From Scilla litardierei (lineage: Eukaryota > Streptophyta > Magnoliopsida > Asparagales > Asparagaceae): a stretch of 64,000 nucleotides of DNA. This document shows positions 11,608-22,576 of this stretch, piece by piece. A model generated the notes under the pieces. It was not told the DNA's origin, searched no databases, and worked only from the letters and a program-made list of their open reading frames with translations. The stretch covers positions 164,763,579 through 164,827,578 of the forward strand of contig CM061141.1 in assembly GCA_030789695.1 (NCBI GenBank). The letters run 5' to 3'. The translations under genes were made by a program, and so were the position numbers. Position 1 is the stretch's first letter. Every line of letters begins with the position of its first letter.

Positions 11608-12883
11608 ATGGACCCCCTTTACCTGAGCTTCGTCCCGACGGCTTTTGTGGCACGATTTTGCTCTCCGATGGCCACCCAGAAATTCCGACTCCTCAAGAAC
11701 ATGCCGTTCACTCCAGAGCAACACGTCGATTTCTCCGACCATGGGTTCTCTCAGATCTTCGACCCGCTTCATGCCGCAGGCCTTGTCGCTCTCTAGTCCA
11801 CATCCAACCGTACGCCGTACTTCCCGACGCTTGTTCGCAAGTTCTACGCGAATCTGGACTCCTCTAAGAAGGACAGTTTGCTCTCAATCACTACTGTCGT
11901 TAATGGTTTCCATTTTCGTCTCACAGGTCACATGCTTTCCATGATCCTAAATCTACCATCAACTCATGTTCATCCTCTTCCTGACGTCCTCTCTGACCCT
12001 GCCATTAAGCAACGATTATCTCCAGATTTTCGCCCTAAACGATCGACCGCTGATCTCCTCCCCCCTGCTCGTTTGATGGTAAAAATCATTTTGTTTAATC
12101 TGGCCCCTAAGACTGGTTCCTTAAAAATTATGTTAGTACTCAGACTGCACGCCGTTTGTATTCTCTGATGGGTAATCTCCCAATCGACTGGGGCTCAGTT
12201 CTTCTCGAATCCTTAGCCAAACCAGTAAAAACCCACATTTTCATGCCGTCCCTCATCACTCTCATCCTAGAGGCTTTTCAAAATCCATTTGCTGATTCAG
12301 TTCAAGTCTTCAATCCAATAGATTTTAATTCCGCACTCTCAGCCATATGCAACTTGTCCTCTCCAATACTTCCGCTAATGATGATGGTGATGATTCCTCC
12401 CATGACCCCACTCTCGACACACCTAGACCCACTCCAGGTTCCTCCTCTACCCGCACCCGAACTCCTGGTTCTTCATCTCGTGCCTGTGGACGCATCCCTA
12501 CCCGCAAGCGTTACGCTCGCTCAGGTCGTTCCCCTAGTACTCACGATACTCCTCCTTCGGCCCCTGGTGATACTGATTTGATTGCTAATATCTGTGCTCT
12601 TCGTTACTCTGTTACTAAGGGATTTGATGAGATACTCCAAGAACTGCACGATGGTTTTCAAGGAATTCAATCTCATCTTAGTGCCGGAGATGTTACACTG
12701 CAAGAGCATAATAGAATGATGGATGCTCTTCAGATTCCGGTCGCTCAGCTTCTGACTCATTTCGAGTCTCTTCACTTCTGTGTTCATTGCGCATCCTCTC
12801 CCTTTCAGCCCGGGCCGTCCAATTCACCCAAGTTGGTAATTGTCATTGGTTTCTTTGGCCTAGGATCTTTTTTCAGAAGTTAG
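11608..12883 (+). pseudogene. S1 env-like (putative plant transposon protein) ORF, broken
   Basis: Some Sireviruses carry an extra ORF between pol and the 3' LTR. Here an ATG at 11608 opens a frame interrupted by a TAG at 11795. It continues in the same frame with FPTLVRKFYANL and VNGFHFRLTGHML, then changes frame near 12160 (LPIDWGSVLLESL). A Ser/Thr/Pro/Arg-rich part follows, and a helical tail to 12883 in a further frame. The ORF of S2 at 57084-58621 shows the same blocks in the same order (CLVKLFYANRV, then SEINWARIILDKM), which supports homology. No membrane segment or signal peptide is obvious. Its function is unknown; the name env-like reflects position only. Confidence 0.65.
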
Positions 12884-13483
12884 TGGCTGTTTTTAAATGG
12901 TTGCTTGGTGATAGCATTTTGTTGGTTGCTTGGTGTTGATATTGTGTTGGTGATGGTTTCAGGAACTTTTGCTTATAATGTTTTGTTATTTTGTGATGTA
13001 ACATTTGGTTATGTCAAACTTTGGTTTGTATTGGGATAATCTGTACTTTGCTACATTTGGTGATGTTTGGGTTATGTTCTGTATTCTTTGCCTTGGATAT
13101 CTCATATGTACTACCATTGGTTCTGTCTATTCCTCTATGGCTACATTGGAAAGTTTGTTGCTTTCAAAATTCTGTTCTCTCTTTTGATATTTCATTCAAC
13201 AATTCTTCTATATTTTCCCTCAAGTTATTCATTGCTTGCTGCATGATATGAAGGATAGCCTCAAATATTCAATTTTTTTACAAGCACTAATATCCTGCAC
13301 TTGCAACAGAATTTTAAGGCCCATATAATGCATATTTGCTTCACTCCATGACCACATGATATTTTCATCACAGCAGCTTCGAAATTTTGGTTCCCATTAT
13401 CAAAGGATATTACATCCATTAGCATTTCTATCATTATTTCTCGACAAATTATAATCAATTGCCCACATATTTTTTTAATATTA
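12884..13483. other. S1 noncoding region between env-like ORF and nested element
   Basis: T-rich sequence of S1 with no convincing ORF. It ends at 13484-13488 with CAAGT, the target duplication of the nested element. Confidence 0.6.
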
Positions 13484-13488
13484 CAAGT

Positions 13489-14454
13489 TGTTTCAGAGTG
13501 TTTTCTCACTACAAAGCGTTGACCGTGGAGAACCCGGTCAACGTGGTCAAGGGGCCCGCTTTGGGTCCCTCGGGGGCTCCGAATCGGTGCAGAAGGGGCG
13601 AGGGGAAGCATCGGCCCTGGTTGAGACGCTCAGCCTCGGACAGACGAGCGCGTCCTCGGAAATAGGACGACGAGTGGAAGCCTCTGTCGTCCGGCTAAAT
13701 GCGTGTTCGGCGAAGGGCGAGGGGAAGCCTCGGCCCGGGTCGAGACGCTCGGCCTCGGTGGTTTGCGCTTGGCTTCGGCGATCGGACGACGAGGGGAAGC
13801 CTCAATCGTCCGGCAGGTTGCGTGGTCGGCGAGGGGCGAGGGGGAGCCTCGGCCCGTTGATCAGCTGTCCACCTGCGTAGACGAGAACGCTCGTCAGGGG
13901 GCCGGACCTTGGTTCCGGCCAAATCCCCTCCGATGCCTAAGTCAGACAGAGATCTGAGAAAGGAGGCCCGGCGGAGACGGTCCGACTCGTGAGGAGATCG
14001 TAACGGCGTCTCTCGGTGCGAGCGGGGGAGGAAGGAGATGAATTGGGGGAACGAGGTCGTTGATGGAGTACCTTAGGTTTTGTTACCTCAGTTGCGGTCC
14101 CTTTCTTCGTCGTCCTCCTAGCCCTTTTGTAGAGCTCCCGGCGTGATTGCCTCTGGCCCACGTCCCACGCCTGCCCTCGATCGTGCCCCATCAATCCGCC
14201 CCCTCGCCGCCGCTCTCTTCGCCCTTCCAGCACCTCCCCATTACCGCCCTTTAGTGGTCGCGCATTCGGGGGAACTGTTTTCGCAGGAGTGGGCGAGTGA
14301 CTTAGCGGGTTATCGGGGCCGGGTCGGATCGACATTCGAGAAGATCCCTTACAGGGCCTTTGCTGAATGGGCTTGAGGAAGCAGATGGGCTCTCGACCAG
14401 TAGTCGGGCTCCTGGGCTCGTGTCTTTTGGGGTCTCGGTCAAATAGGCGTAACA
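13489..14454 (-). repeat. 3' LTR of Tat-like element
   Basis: On the plus strand it reads TGTTTCAGAG...GGCGTAACA. The adjacent GATGGGGGCAAT (minus strand, about 14455-14467) serves as polypurine tract. Confidence 0.92.
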
Positions 14455-14934
14455 ATTGCCCCCATCGGTCGAGTTGATTAGCTTCGGCCTATTCGGCTCG
14501 GCCGATGTGACTCCTACCGATTTTGACAAGCTCGCCAGTCGATGCCGACTCATTTATTAGTCGTCATCATGAGTGGGCCCGTTCGATGTTTTTAAGGCGC
14601 GGGCTCCGAAGCGCCATTGGTCCTCCGATGCCGCCACGTGTGGCTGCAAATTTACCCCCATCGTTCTCGGGGCCGTCTTCAATCGAGAAGCTGAGGGGTT
14701 CAGGCGCCGCCATCGGTGGGATCGATCGGCCTCGGCTAGCTTGGTATAACCGCTACGCCTCCTGGGGTTCCGAGTGGCGCTTCAACCGAGGCGTGGTCAT
14801 AAATGTAGGTTATGATGAGGCGGATCGATTGGACTTCCCCTGGCGCCGATTTTGAAATGCCGCCAGTCCTTCGAAGCCTGCCGCACGTTCTTGTCAGCCG
14901 CTTCGAATGCGCCCCTGCGCCCGGTATATAAGAT

Positions 14935-14942
14935 CCTCAGCC
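14935..14942 (+). promoter_or_regulatory. TATA box of the antisense gene
   Basis: TATATAAG lies 134 bases before the ATG at 15076 on the plus strand, opposite to the retroelement's own transcription. It is the only strong TATA in this GC-rich stretch (14455-15075), which otherwise holds no ORF I can support. Confidence 0.6.
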
Positions 14943-15075
14943 GCGTTGATCTCCCCTCCTCCCTTGCTCCTCCCGGTATTCAAAGCTTTCCGCAACTCGG
15001 AGTTTCCCGTCGCCTTCGCTTTCTTGCCTTCTCCGAACTAGTCGAAAAAGGTAATTCCTCTCTCGCTTTCATCTC

Positions 15076-17273
15076 ATGGCTGCTCTTAGGATAGGTGGTT
15101 CTGGTCAAAGGGTGAGGGATCCTCCGGAGTCCAGGCGGGGCGAGCCCCGGCTAGGGGAATCAGGTTCCCCCGCCGGGAGTCGTTCTCTTCAAGATAAGGG
15201 GAAGGGGAAACTTTTTCCAGACTACGCCCGTGATGACGTGGCGTCGGCTGCCGTGCGGCTTAATGTGCCCCCGGTTGTCCTCCGTACGCCGTCGAGGACT
15301 CCTCCTTCGGTGGCCGCGGAGATCCGGGAAAGATATCTCTGCTTCCCATACGAGGTTCGAGTTCCATTTGTCGACGAGCGGATTTGCCTTCCGAGGAGTA
15401 ATGAGGTCGGCGCCTACGTCGAGATGTTCCGCCTGGGTCTTCGCTTCCCGCTCCATCCCTTCTTCATCCAGGTCATGGAACATCTCACGGTGTCCCTGTG
15501 TCAGTTCACCCCGTGTTCGATCGCGGTACTGGCGGGCTTCGTAACGCTCTGCTGTACCCGTGGTCTGGAGCCGTCTCTCCCCCTTCTCTTCCACTTTTAC
15601 CAGGTCCAGACGGTCGGTCCGGGGTCATGGCTGCTACTCCGAGCCCGTTCGAGGAGGGAATGCCTGATCGGGTTGCCCCACTGGTCAGGGGATTGGAACT
15701 CGGATTACGTCTTCGTGGTCTTCTTGGGTGAGGCCCAGATTTTGACAAGTTGGGGAGCGTCTGTCCAACCTCGCCCGCCACCAGCCCTTTCGGATGTTGA
15801 TCAGGCAGCCGCCGCGACGCTGTCGGCTCTTCCTTTGGAATCGAAGTCCATCTGGCCTTTGTTGGATGACCTACTCCTGAAGGCCATCTTGTGGTCCCCG
15901 GGTAGGTCGCTTTTTCCTCCTCGGACTGCCCTGTGACTCATCCTGATTTCGGTTTCCTTTGCAGGGATGGCAGGCCGCGAGTTCGTCCATGACGTCGATG
16001 AGATGATCCGTCGTGGAGCTGCTCGGAGCCGAGGCAGTACCTCCAGAAGGGCGCCTCGACGGACCGTTGAGGAGGAGGTGCGCCGAGCCGAGCCCTCCGT
16101 GGGCAAGGTAGTTGAGGAGGATGTGCGCCGAGCCGAGCCCTCCGTGGGCAAGGTAGTGGCCGTGCCTCCTGCCTCTTCTTCTGGCGATCCCCTCCCCGGG
16201 GGCGTAGTAAAGGCCGGACCTGCCCCACCAGCCCGAGAGGCAGGGGGTAATGACGGGTCCGGTGTAGTCCCCCTCGCCCTCGGAGCGTCCCCTCCCGTCC
16301 CCGAGAGTGGAGATGGGGCAAGGCGGAAGCGCTCTCCTCCGGCGCTCGTGGTGCCTCACGGAGGGAAGAAGAGGAAGGATGATGCGGAGCCCTCCAGCCC
16401 AGCCAGTCCTGTGCCTCCTGCAGGCGCCACCGGAGATCTTCAGGTGACTCTGACAACCACCCCCATCGCAGCGTCCCCGCTTCCGTCCCCGGGAATCGGA
16501 GCGCTATTGGCGAGCCATATGGCTTCCCTCGATGTTGCCCCCGGGAGTTCGGTGTTCGTCGACCGAGCCCTAGCCCAGCAGGTGGCCGAGAGCTCCGTCT
16601 TCCCTCGGGACCGCAGCACCCTCGAGAAGATTCCCGCCGACAAGGTGTCGGATTCTTTGGTTTGGGCCCTTCAACAGGTTCGGCCCTCTTGCCGTCCTTT
16701 CTCTCCCTTCACTCCCTTTTTAGCTCATGTCCCGTTTTTCAGGGGTCGACGCTCGCCGTGGAGCTGCAGCGGCGAGCCATCCTCCTGAGGAAGCTGGAGG
16801 AGTCCACCATGAAGGCTCAGGAGCAGGCCAGGGCGGCCGAGGTGGCCATGATGGAGGCCCAGATGGAGTCTCGGCGCCTCAACCTCCGTGTGGCCGCGTT
16901 GGAGGGACAAGTGGGTGACCTCCAAGGAAAGCTGGAGGATGCTCATCAGTCGGCTGAGGAGGCGGCGGAGTCGTTCCGCCTGGAGAGGGAGGAGCTTCAG
17001 AGGGAACTGTCGGATCGGCGCCAAGTGATGCGGCTTGCAGAGGAGGTGGAGAAGGGCGTCGTCGAGACCCTGGGGATGAGGATCCTCGAGGTCCTCAGGG
17101 TGGCCTTCGGTAAGTACAAAGACCTCATCGCCCCTCGGATCGTCGAAGTCGTCCAGTCTTCCTTCCGGGAATGTGCGGAGCGTGTCCGGCAGGCCCCTCC
17201 GTCGGTCGATCCCCCTCGCTCCGAGCAGGGCGAAGTGCCCGAGGATGTGTCCTCCCGAGCTCGGGCTCCCTAA
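15076..17273 (+). CDS. Three-exon antisense gene of Tat-like element (Transposase_28 / 'putative gypsy type transposon' type)
   Basis: The frame opens at ATG 15076 and runs through exon 1 to 15901. Intron 1 is 15902-15964 (GTAGGT...TTTGCAG), exon 2 is 15965-16677, intron 2 is 16678-16742 (GTTCGG...TTTTTCAG) and exon 3 is 16743-17273. Both introns are GT-AG and both junctions keep the frame; the exons sum to 2070 bases, or 689 codons plus stop. Exon 1 has the block LHPFFIQVMEHL...FTPCSIAVLAGF, typical of the domain annotated as putative gypsy type transposon. Exon 2 is low complexity and contains two adjacent copies of RRAEPSVGKVV. Exon 3 is a long coiled coil from about LAVELQRRAILL to ERVRQAPP. 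A possible polyadenylation signal AATAAG lies near 17519. The function of this family is unknown. No stop or frameshift was seen. Confidence 0.72.
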
Positions 17274-17619
17274 GCAGTCCCTCCCGGCCTTATCCTCAAA
17301 TTTTTTAGCATCCGCTTCGCTTTGGGCCAGTCTACTTGAAATGGATCCCTGGCCCCCGCTGTCTCTTTCGGCTTCGTCGATGGTTCCGTGGCCAATAATT
17401 GCTGGTTGCATGGCTGCTAGCTTGGGCTACCTACTTTGGGTCTTTCGTCAACCAATTTTGCTCTGTCGGTGTCGATCTGGCTTCTGTAGGGTGTTTTCGT
17501 CGCCTCGATCCCCTGTAAATAAGACACATTTTTGTACTCTGGTTAACTATTATAAAAGAAATTGACTTACTCGGACTTCTCGTGTACTTTGCGTTGTCGC
17601 CTTGTTCTTGGCCTAGGAC
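17274..17619 (+). other. 3' flank of the antisense gene
   Basis: Noncoding sequence after the stop, with an AATAAG polyadenylation-like motif near 17519. Nothing else is supported. Confidence 0.4.
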
Positions 17620-18056
17620 TGGTCGGTGTTGGCGTTGGCTGGGGGGGATTCTCCCCAGACTTATGGGTGTGAGAGTCGGTCGGCGAAGGCAAAAGCTCCT
17701 CGGCTTAGGACCGGTCGGCGTCCGTGTCTCGGGGGAGTCGCCCCCAGACTTATGAGCACAAGAGTCGGTCGGTGAGGGTAAAGCTCCTCGGCTTAGGACC
17801 GGTCGGCGTCCGTGCTTGCTGGGGGAACTGTCCCAGGCTTATGGGCGCGGAAGTCGGTCTGCGAGGGCCAAGCTCCTCGGCTTAGAACCGGTCGGCGTTC
17901 GCGCTGGCTGGGGGGATCGCCCCCAGACTTATGAGCGCAGGAGTCGGTCGGCGAGGGCAAAGCTCCTCGGCTTAGGACCGGTCGGCATCCGTGCCTGCTG
18001 GGGAAATTGCCCCCAGTCTTATGAGCGCAGGAGTCAATCGGCGAGGACAAAGCTCC
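17620..18056. repeat. Tandem repeat, about 89 bp x 4.5-5
   Basis: The core CTCCTCGGCTTAGGACCGGT begins near 17697, 17785, 17874 and 17964, giving a period of 88-90 bases. Units differ by several substitutions. The array lies between the 3' ends of the convergent gag (minus) and antisense gene (plus), a place where several LTR elements keep tandem repeats. ORFs reported across it are repeats in translation. Confidence 0.85.
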
Positions 18057-18287
18057 CCTTCCTCCTCCAGTGAGGCGGCGGTCCCCAGTCTCTTGCGCTA
18101 TTGGTGACGTATCAACCCCGTCGGGGATTTAAGAAAAGACCAAAAAGGGAATGCATTTGTACTCTCAAGAGTCCTGTCGGACCGGTACATTTGGAGGAAA
18201 GGAAAAGGAAATGAAACTAGACAGAGGGACGTAAACCTAGATAGCTCCCTCTTACTAGGCTGCATCCGGGGGAGAGACATCGCCCGC

Positions 18288-19922
18288 TCACTCTATGATA
18301 CGGAGGGGACCTTGGACGGTGTTGATCTTCTTCCCCTTGTCTGGCTGCGTGGAGGTCCCTTCTCCGTGGGCCGGCTCGTCGGCCTGGTTCCTGGCGTGCC
18401 CCCGGCTCATCAGCTTCTCAATGTTCTTCTTCAAATGCCAGCAGTCTTCGGTGTCATGACCATCGTCCTTATGGTACTTGCAGTACTTCTCCCTGTTCTT
18501 CCCACCTCTTCTAGCCTTCGGTGGGGGGCGATCAGCTCGCTCTTCCTTCTGTACTTGGGCGAGGACGGCGTCTGGGGTGGTATCCCTCGCACTTTCTCCC
18601 CGCTGCCTGTTCCTCGGCCTCTTCTCGGTCCGGTATCCTTCGGGGCTGACTCGTCCGCCGTCGCCGCGCTTGGTCCCTCGAGTGGCTTTTCCTGCATCCT
18701 CGGCCAAGGCCTCCTCGGTCAGCATGAAGCGTTCTGCCCTCGCCATGATCCCGGGGAGGTCCCTTGGGGGATCGTTGTGTAGGGACTTCTTGAGGCCTCG
18801 GTGGCTAAGCCCTTTCTTAAGGGCCGTCTGGACCACCAGGTCGGGAGGATTGTTCACGTTCAGCCTTTCCGCATTGAAGCGGCGCATGAACTGTCGGAGC
18901 GGCTCGGCCGGGCCTTGCACCACGTTGAACAGATTTTCAGCACCAGGTTTGATCAGCCTCCCCGCCATGAACTGTTTGCAGAACAACTGGGTGAGTTGCT
19001 CGAAGCTGTCGATGGAGCGGCCGGGCAGGCTGTGGTACCAGGTCCTTGCCGCTCCCATGAGAGTAGAATAGAAGCCCCGGCAAAGCAGGTCATCGTCAGC
19101 TCCCTGGAAGGCCATGTCCCCCTCGTAGTCCATCACGTGGTGTCCCGGGTCCCCTATTCCGTCGTACTTCCCCAGCACTGGGATCCTGAATCGAGAAGGG
19201 ACCCGTGCATCGGTTATTCTCTGTGATAAGGGGCACCGGTCTCCGTGGATGCCCCCGGGGATGCGGTATTCGCCGGCCTCTGGCTCGATCGAGGGTGGAG
19301 GAAGCACAGGCGTCGGCGGGGCTGGCTCTGCGACCCTCGCCACGCTTGGGGTCGGGCTGACCCGACGTTCCCGACTCCTCCTGCGGGAGCTCCTGCTCCG
19401 CCGCGATCGGTCTCTTGAGTGGTGTCGTTCGCTTCTCCTGCGACGGGACGACCGCGACCGACGAGATGATGCCGTCATCGATTCTCCCTCCGTCCCTTCG
19501 GTTTCTCTTCGGCTCCTTTCACGATAAGGGTAGGAGGCGCGTGACCTCGCCTGACGAGAGCCGTGCAGCGTGAATCGACGCTCCGTGTTCGGTTTCAGGG
19601 TCCCGTGGTCGTCGACCACGGCGGACCGCAAGTGCGGGGGACCCCCCGCCCATCGATGGATATCGTCCAACGTGCCTCTGTTGGACGGCGCAGGGCCGAC
19701 GAGCTGCTGCACCGTCGTGACCAATGTCTGGAGGCTCGCGTTGGTCTCCTGAGCCAGGGCGCGGAGCTGTCCCTGCGTGGCCAGTTCTGAGCCACCGGTC
19801 TCTTCGGTTGAGAGGGCGGGGTGGTCGCCGACGGGCATGTCCTCGGGGTTGCCGTTTGATGCGCCATTCCCTTCCTCCGGGATGGGGGGCATGCGCTTCC
19901 TTCCATTGCTGGCTCGTGCCAT
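18288..19922 (-). CDS. Gag of Tat-like element, intact
   Basis: A 544-codon open frame starts about 40 bases after the PBS. Order: a Gln-rich N-terminal helix (LRALAQETNASLQTLVTTVQ), an Arg/Ser-rich tract around residues 130-190, then the retrotransposon gag core with PSRFRIPVLGKYDGIGDP, AFQGADDDLLCRGFYSTL, WYHSLPGRSIDSFEQL and FMAGRL. A single zinc-binding motif CKYHKDDGHDTEDC follows near residue 490. The frame ends without continuing into protease, so the element can encode a capsid protein but no replication enzymes. Gag would package RNA in the cytoplasm and depend on enzymes from a related autonomous element. Confidence 0.88.
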   Translation of the reverse strand: MARASNGRKRMPPIPEEGNGASNGNPEDMPVGDHPALSTEETGGSELATQGQLRALAQETNASLQTLVTTVQQLVGPAPSNRGTLDDIHRWAGGPPHLRSAVVDDHGTLKPNTERRFTLHGSRQARSRASYPYRERSRRETEGTEGESMTASSRRSRSSRRRRSERHHSRDRSRRSRSSRRRSRERRVSPTPSVARVAEPAPPTPVLPPPSIEPEAGEYRIPGGIHGDRCPLSQRITDARVPSRFRIPVLGKYDGIGDPGHHVMDYEGDMAFQGADDDLLCRGFYSTLMGAARTWYHSLPGRSIDSFEQLTQLFCKQFMAGRLIKPGAENLFNVVQGPAEPLRQFMRRFNAERLNVNNPPDLVVQTALKKGLSHRGLKKSLHNDPPRDLPGIMARAERFMLTEEALAEDAGKATRGTKRGDGGRVSPEGYRTEKRPRNRQRGESARDTTPDAVLAQVQKEERADRPPPKARRGGKNREKYCKYHKDDGHDTEDCWHLKKNIEKLMSRGHARNQADEPAHGEGTSTQPDKGKKINTVQGPLRIIE

Positions 19923-19961
19923 TGTTGGTGTGGTTTGTTACTTCGTGGGATGGTTTTCTTT

Positions 19962-19977
19962 CCCACAGACGGCGCCA
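19962..19977 (-). promoter_or_regulatory. PBS of Tat-like element
   Basis: On the minus strand TGGCGCCGTCTGTGGG lies two bases after the end of the right LTR. This PBS type is common in Tat-like gypsy elements. It fixes the right LTR as the 5' LTR. Confidence 0.75.
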
Positions 19978-19979
19978 GA

Positions 19980-20945
19980 TGTTTCAGAGTGTTTTCTCAC
20001 TACAAAGCGTTGACCGTGGAGAACCCGGTCAACGTGGTCAAGGGGCCCGCTTTGGGTCCCTCGGGGGCTCCGAATCGGTGCAGAAGGGGCGAGGGGAAGC
20101 CTCGGCCCTGGTTGAGACGCTCGGCCTCGGACAGACGAGCGCGTCCTCGGAAATAGGACGACGAGTGGAAGCCTCGGTCGTCCGGCTAAATGCGTGTTCG
20201 GCGAAGGGCGAGGGGAAGCCTCGGCCCGGGTCGAGACGCTCGGCCTTGGTGGTTTGCGCTTGGCTTCGGCGATCGGACGACGAGGGGAAGCCTCAATCGT
20301 CCGGCAGGTTGTGTGGTTTGCGAGGGGCGAGGGGGAGCCTCGGCCCGTTGATCAGCTGTCCACCTGCGTAGACGAGAACGCTCGTCAGGGGGCCGGACCT
20401 TGGTTCCGACCAAATCCCCTCCGATGCCTAAGTCAGACAGAGATCTGAGAAAGGAGGCCCGGCGGAGACGGTCCGACTCGTGAGGAGATCGTAACGGCGT
20501 CTCTCGGCGCGAGCGGGGGAGGAAGGAGATGAATTGGGGGAACGAGGTCGTTGATGGAGTACCTTAGGTTTTGTTACCTCAGTTGCGGTCCCTTTCTTCG
20601 TCGTCCTCCTAGCCCTTTTGTAGAGCTCCCGGCGTGATTGCCTCTGGCCCACGTCCCACGCCTGCCCTCGATCGTGCCCAATCAATCCGCCCCCTCGCCG
20701 CCGCTCTCTTCGCCCTTCCAGCACCTCCCCATTACCGCCCTTTAGTGGTCGCGCATTCGGGGGAACTGTTTTCGTAGGAGTGGGCGAGTGACTTAGCGGG
20801 TTATCGGGGCCGGGTCGGATCGACATTCGAGAAGATCCCTTACAGGGCCTTTGCTGAATGGGCTTGAGGAAGCAGATGGGCTCTCGACCAGTAGTCGGGC
20901 TCCTGGGCTCGTGTCTTTTGGGGTCTCGGTCAAATAGGCGTAACA
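19980..20945 (-). repeat. 5' LTR of Tat-like element
   Basis: Same length as the copy at 13489 and about 99% identical by eye. Followed by the target duplication CAAGT. Confidence 0.92.
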
Positions 20946-21455
20946 CAAGTTATACTATGTTGGTTCACAACTCAAATTGTCTCAGTTGGGCATTTCGCAC
21001 TAATAGCACCAGACGTGCCTATTGTGTCGTATTTCAAATTTTTGCCACCCTAATATATGCTTATTTTTTTTCTTTCTGACACTATTTCAGTGAATTCAGT
21101 GGTTATGTCTCTGCCCTCATAAAGCCGCGTTTCTTTATGATGCACGCATTACATTAGCTCTAGCTTGTTTGCCCTGTCCCATTCATTTGTAATAATGGCC
21201 TGTTCATTTTTTGGGCTGTCTACTCCTTATTTGGCCATCACTAATCTTTAAACAAGTGGCCCATATTTTTCTGGCTGTTTTTATTACCTCAACTTTTCTT
21301 TGCCTCTTTTTGAGGATTCCAAAGGTGGAGAATATATTCCATCTACTTAGGGGGAGTACTTACACAAGTTCCACATATTCAGGGGGAGTATACCATATAT
21401 GTCCAAATCTAAAGATATATATTTACATGTTTGTCATCATCAAAAAGGGGGAGAA
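20946..21455 (+). promoter_or_regulatory. S1 region before 3' LTR with multiple polypurine tracts
   Basis: S1 resumes after the nested element. GGGGGAGT occurs near 21350 and 21382, and AAAAAGGGGGAGAA runs directly into the 3' LTR at 21442-21455. Multiple polypurine tracts before the 3' LTR are a described Sirevirus trait. The last one is the working PPT by position. Confidence 0.75.
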
Positions 21456-22576
21456 TGTTGGAATTTCATAATTCCATATTTCTATTCCCATATGGTTTTG
21501 ATATGACAAACACGTTCAATGCTACTAACTCTATCTATGCAGATACAAATACATGCTTAGTTCCACACATTCAGATATCTTCATGCATATTCAAATGGAT
21601 ATATCATAGTTCATGAAGCTGGAAAGGCAAAGGCACCTTACATCCACGACTATGGGATTTCTTGAGCAAACTCCCTTGACCATGTAGATTCTGAAACTGC
21701 CTTCCAACGGTCAAAATTATTTCTCTAAATATTGGTCGACCAATTTTATTTTTTGGTCGACCAAACACAAAACTAGCCGTTTGATGCCCAAACTTCTCAG
21801 AGCGGTTTATGACCGTATCCCAACGTCATTAACACTTCTCAACTGTTCCAAAACACTATATATAGAGGGGTAGACCCTCTCTTTTGATACACACACTTTC
21901 CTCTTCTTTACTTACATTTCTGTTGAAATCAAGCCTCCGATTTTCTTAAGCATTCGGCCATTAGTTGTTCTTTTCTTATTTGTAAGAAGAAATCAATAGA
22001 TTTCTCTCTTCGTTTAAGAATGGAAGAACTTGGATTTCAATACTTTTTGGGAAAGTTGTTCTTTTCTTATTTGTAAGAAGAAATCATTAGATTTCTCTCT
22101 TCATTTAAGAACGGAAGAACTTTAATTGTGTTTCACCATTTCATATCTTGAAACATTGAAGTCTCTCTTTTAAACACCGTCCTTTTGAATTCATATTACA
22201 TATTCATTACAAGGCTATAAGGTGTTTATTTTCTTTTATTTCATTACAAAATTATTTGGATCTCTTTGAGAGAGATTGTACAAAGTTTGGAACACTGGCG
22301 GTGTTGCCATTCTTGTAAAGTTAGTGCTTGCGGGGAAAGTGATTATAGTGGATTGAAAATCTCTACTAGGAGTAGAGGACTGGACTAGGAACAAGAGGAT
22401 CCAAACCAGGATACATATCTGTGTTTGCGATTGCTTTATTTTCAATACTTGTCATTTCATTTCTGTGCCATCTTTGCAAATATCAGTAACATTTTATTTG
22501 CAACAATTTTTATTATAGACACTATTCACCCCCCCCCCCCCCTCTAGTGTATTGATCCATACAGGCTAAAATTACA
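21456..22576 (+). repeat. S1 3' LTR
   Basis: Begins TGTTGGAATT and ends AAAATTACA, followed by CAAAG. A C-run of about 14 bases near 22530 replaces the CACCACCCCTCC of the 5' copy. It lacks the segment equivalent to 4981-5241. Confidence 0.92.

Larger units (their letters stand above)
13489..20945 (-). mobile_element. Non-autonomous Tat-like Ty3/gypsy element nested in S1
   Basis: Two LTRs of exactly 966 bases (13489-14454 and 19980-20945) flank the element, with target duplication CAAGT at 13484-13488 and 20946-20950. The PBS next to the right LTR and a minus-strand gag set the orientation as minus. No protease, RT, RNase H or integrase is present. The space is taken by an antisense spliced gene (15076-17273) and an 89-bp tandem array. 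By eye I count about 11 mismatches between the LTRs (about 1.1%), making this one of the youngest insertions here. It is much more GC-rich than its host S1. Tat elements such as Grande are known to carry an extra antisense ORF; loss of pol implies mobilisation in trans. Confidence 0.88.
4785..22576 (+). mobile_element. Sirevirus-like Ty1/copia retrotransposon S1, with nested gypsy insertion
   Basis: The element is bounded by TG...CA LTRs and a 5-bp target duplication CAAAG (4780-4784 and 22577-22581). Domain order is gag, protease, integrase, RT, RNase H, which defines copia. Sirevirus traits seen are the initiator-Met-type PBS, the CACC(C)-rich LTR 3' end next to CTAGTG, an env-like ORF after pol, and repeated GGGGGAG polypurine tracts before the 3' LTR. 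The LTRs differ by roughly 5% over the first 430 aligned bases by eye. A 7.46-kb Tat-like element (13489-20945) splits the region between the env-like ORF and the 3' LTR. Gag and protease-integrase carry stops and frameshifts, so the copy is not autonomous. Confidence 0.9.

Noticed and set aside
13488..14553. Several GC-rich ORFs of 75-172 codons, repeated at 19980-20946
   Set aside because: They are translations of the two LTRs of the Tat-like element; no motif, and frames overlap on both strands.
15801..16456. Long minus-strand ORFs opposite the antisense gene
   Set aside because: Low-complexity Arg/Pro/His-rich frames caused by GC-rich codon use in the plus-strand exons; no conserved domain.
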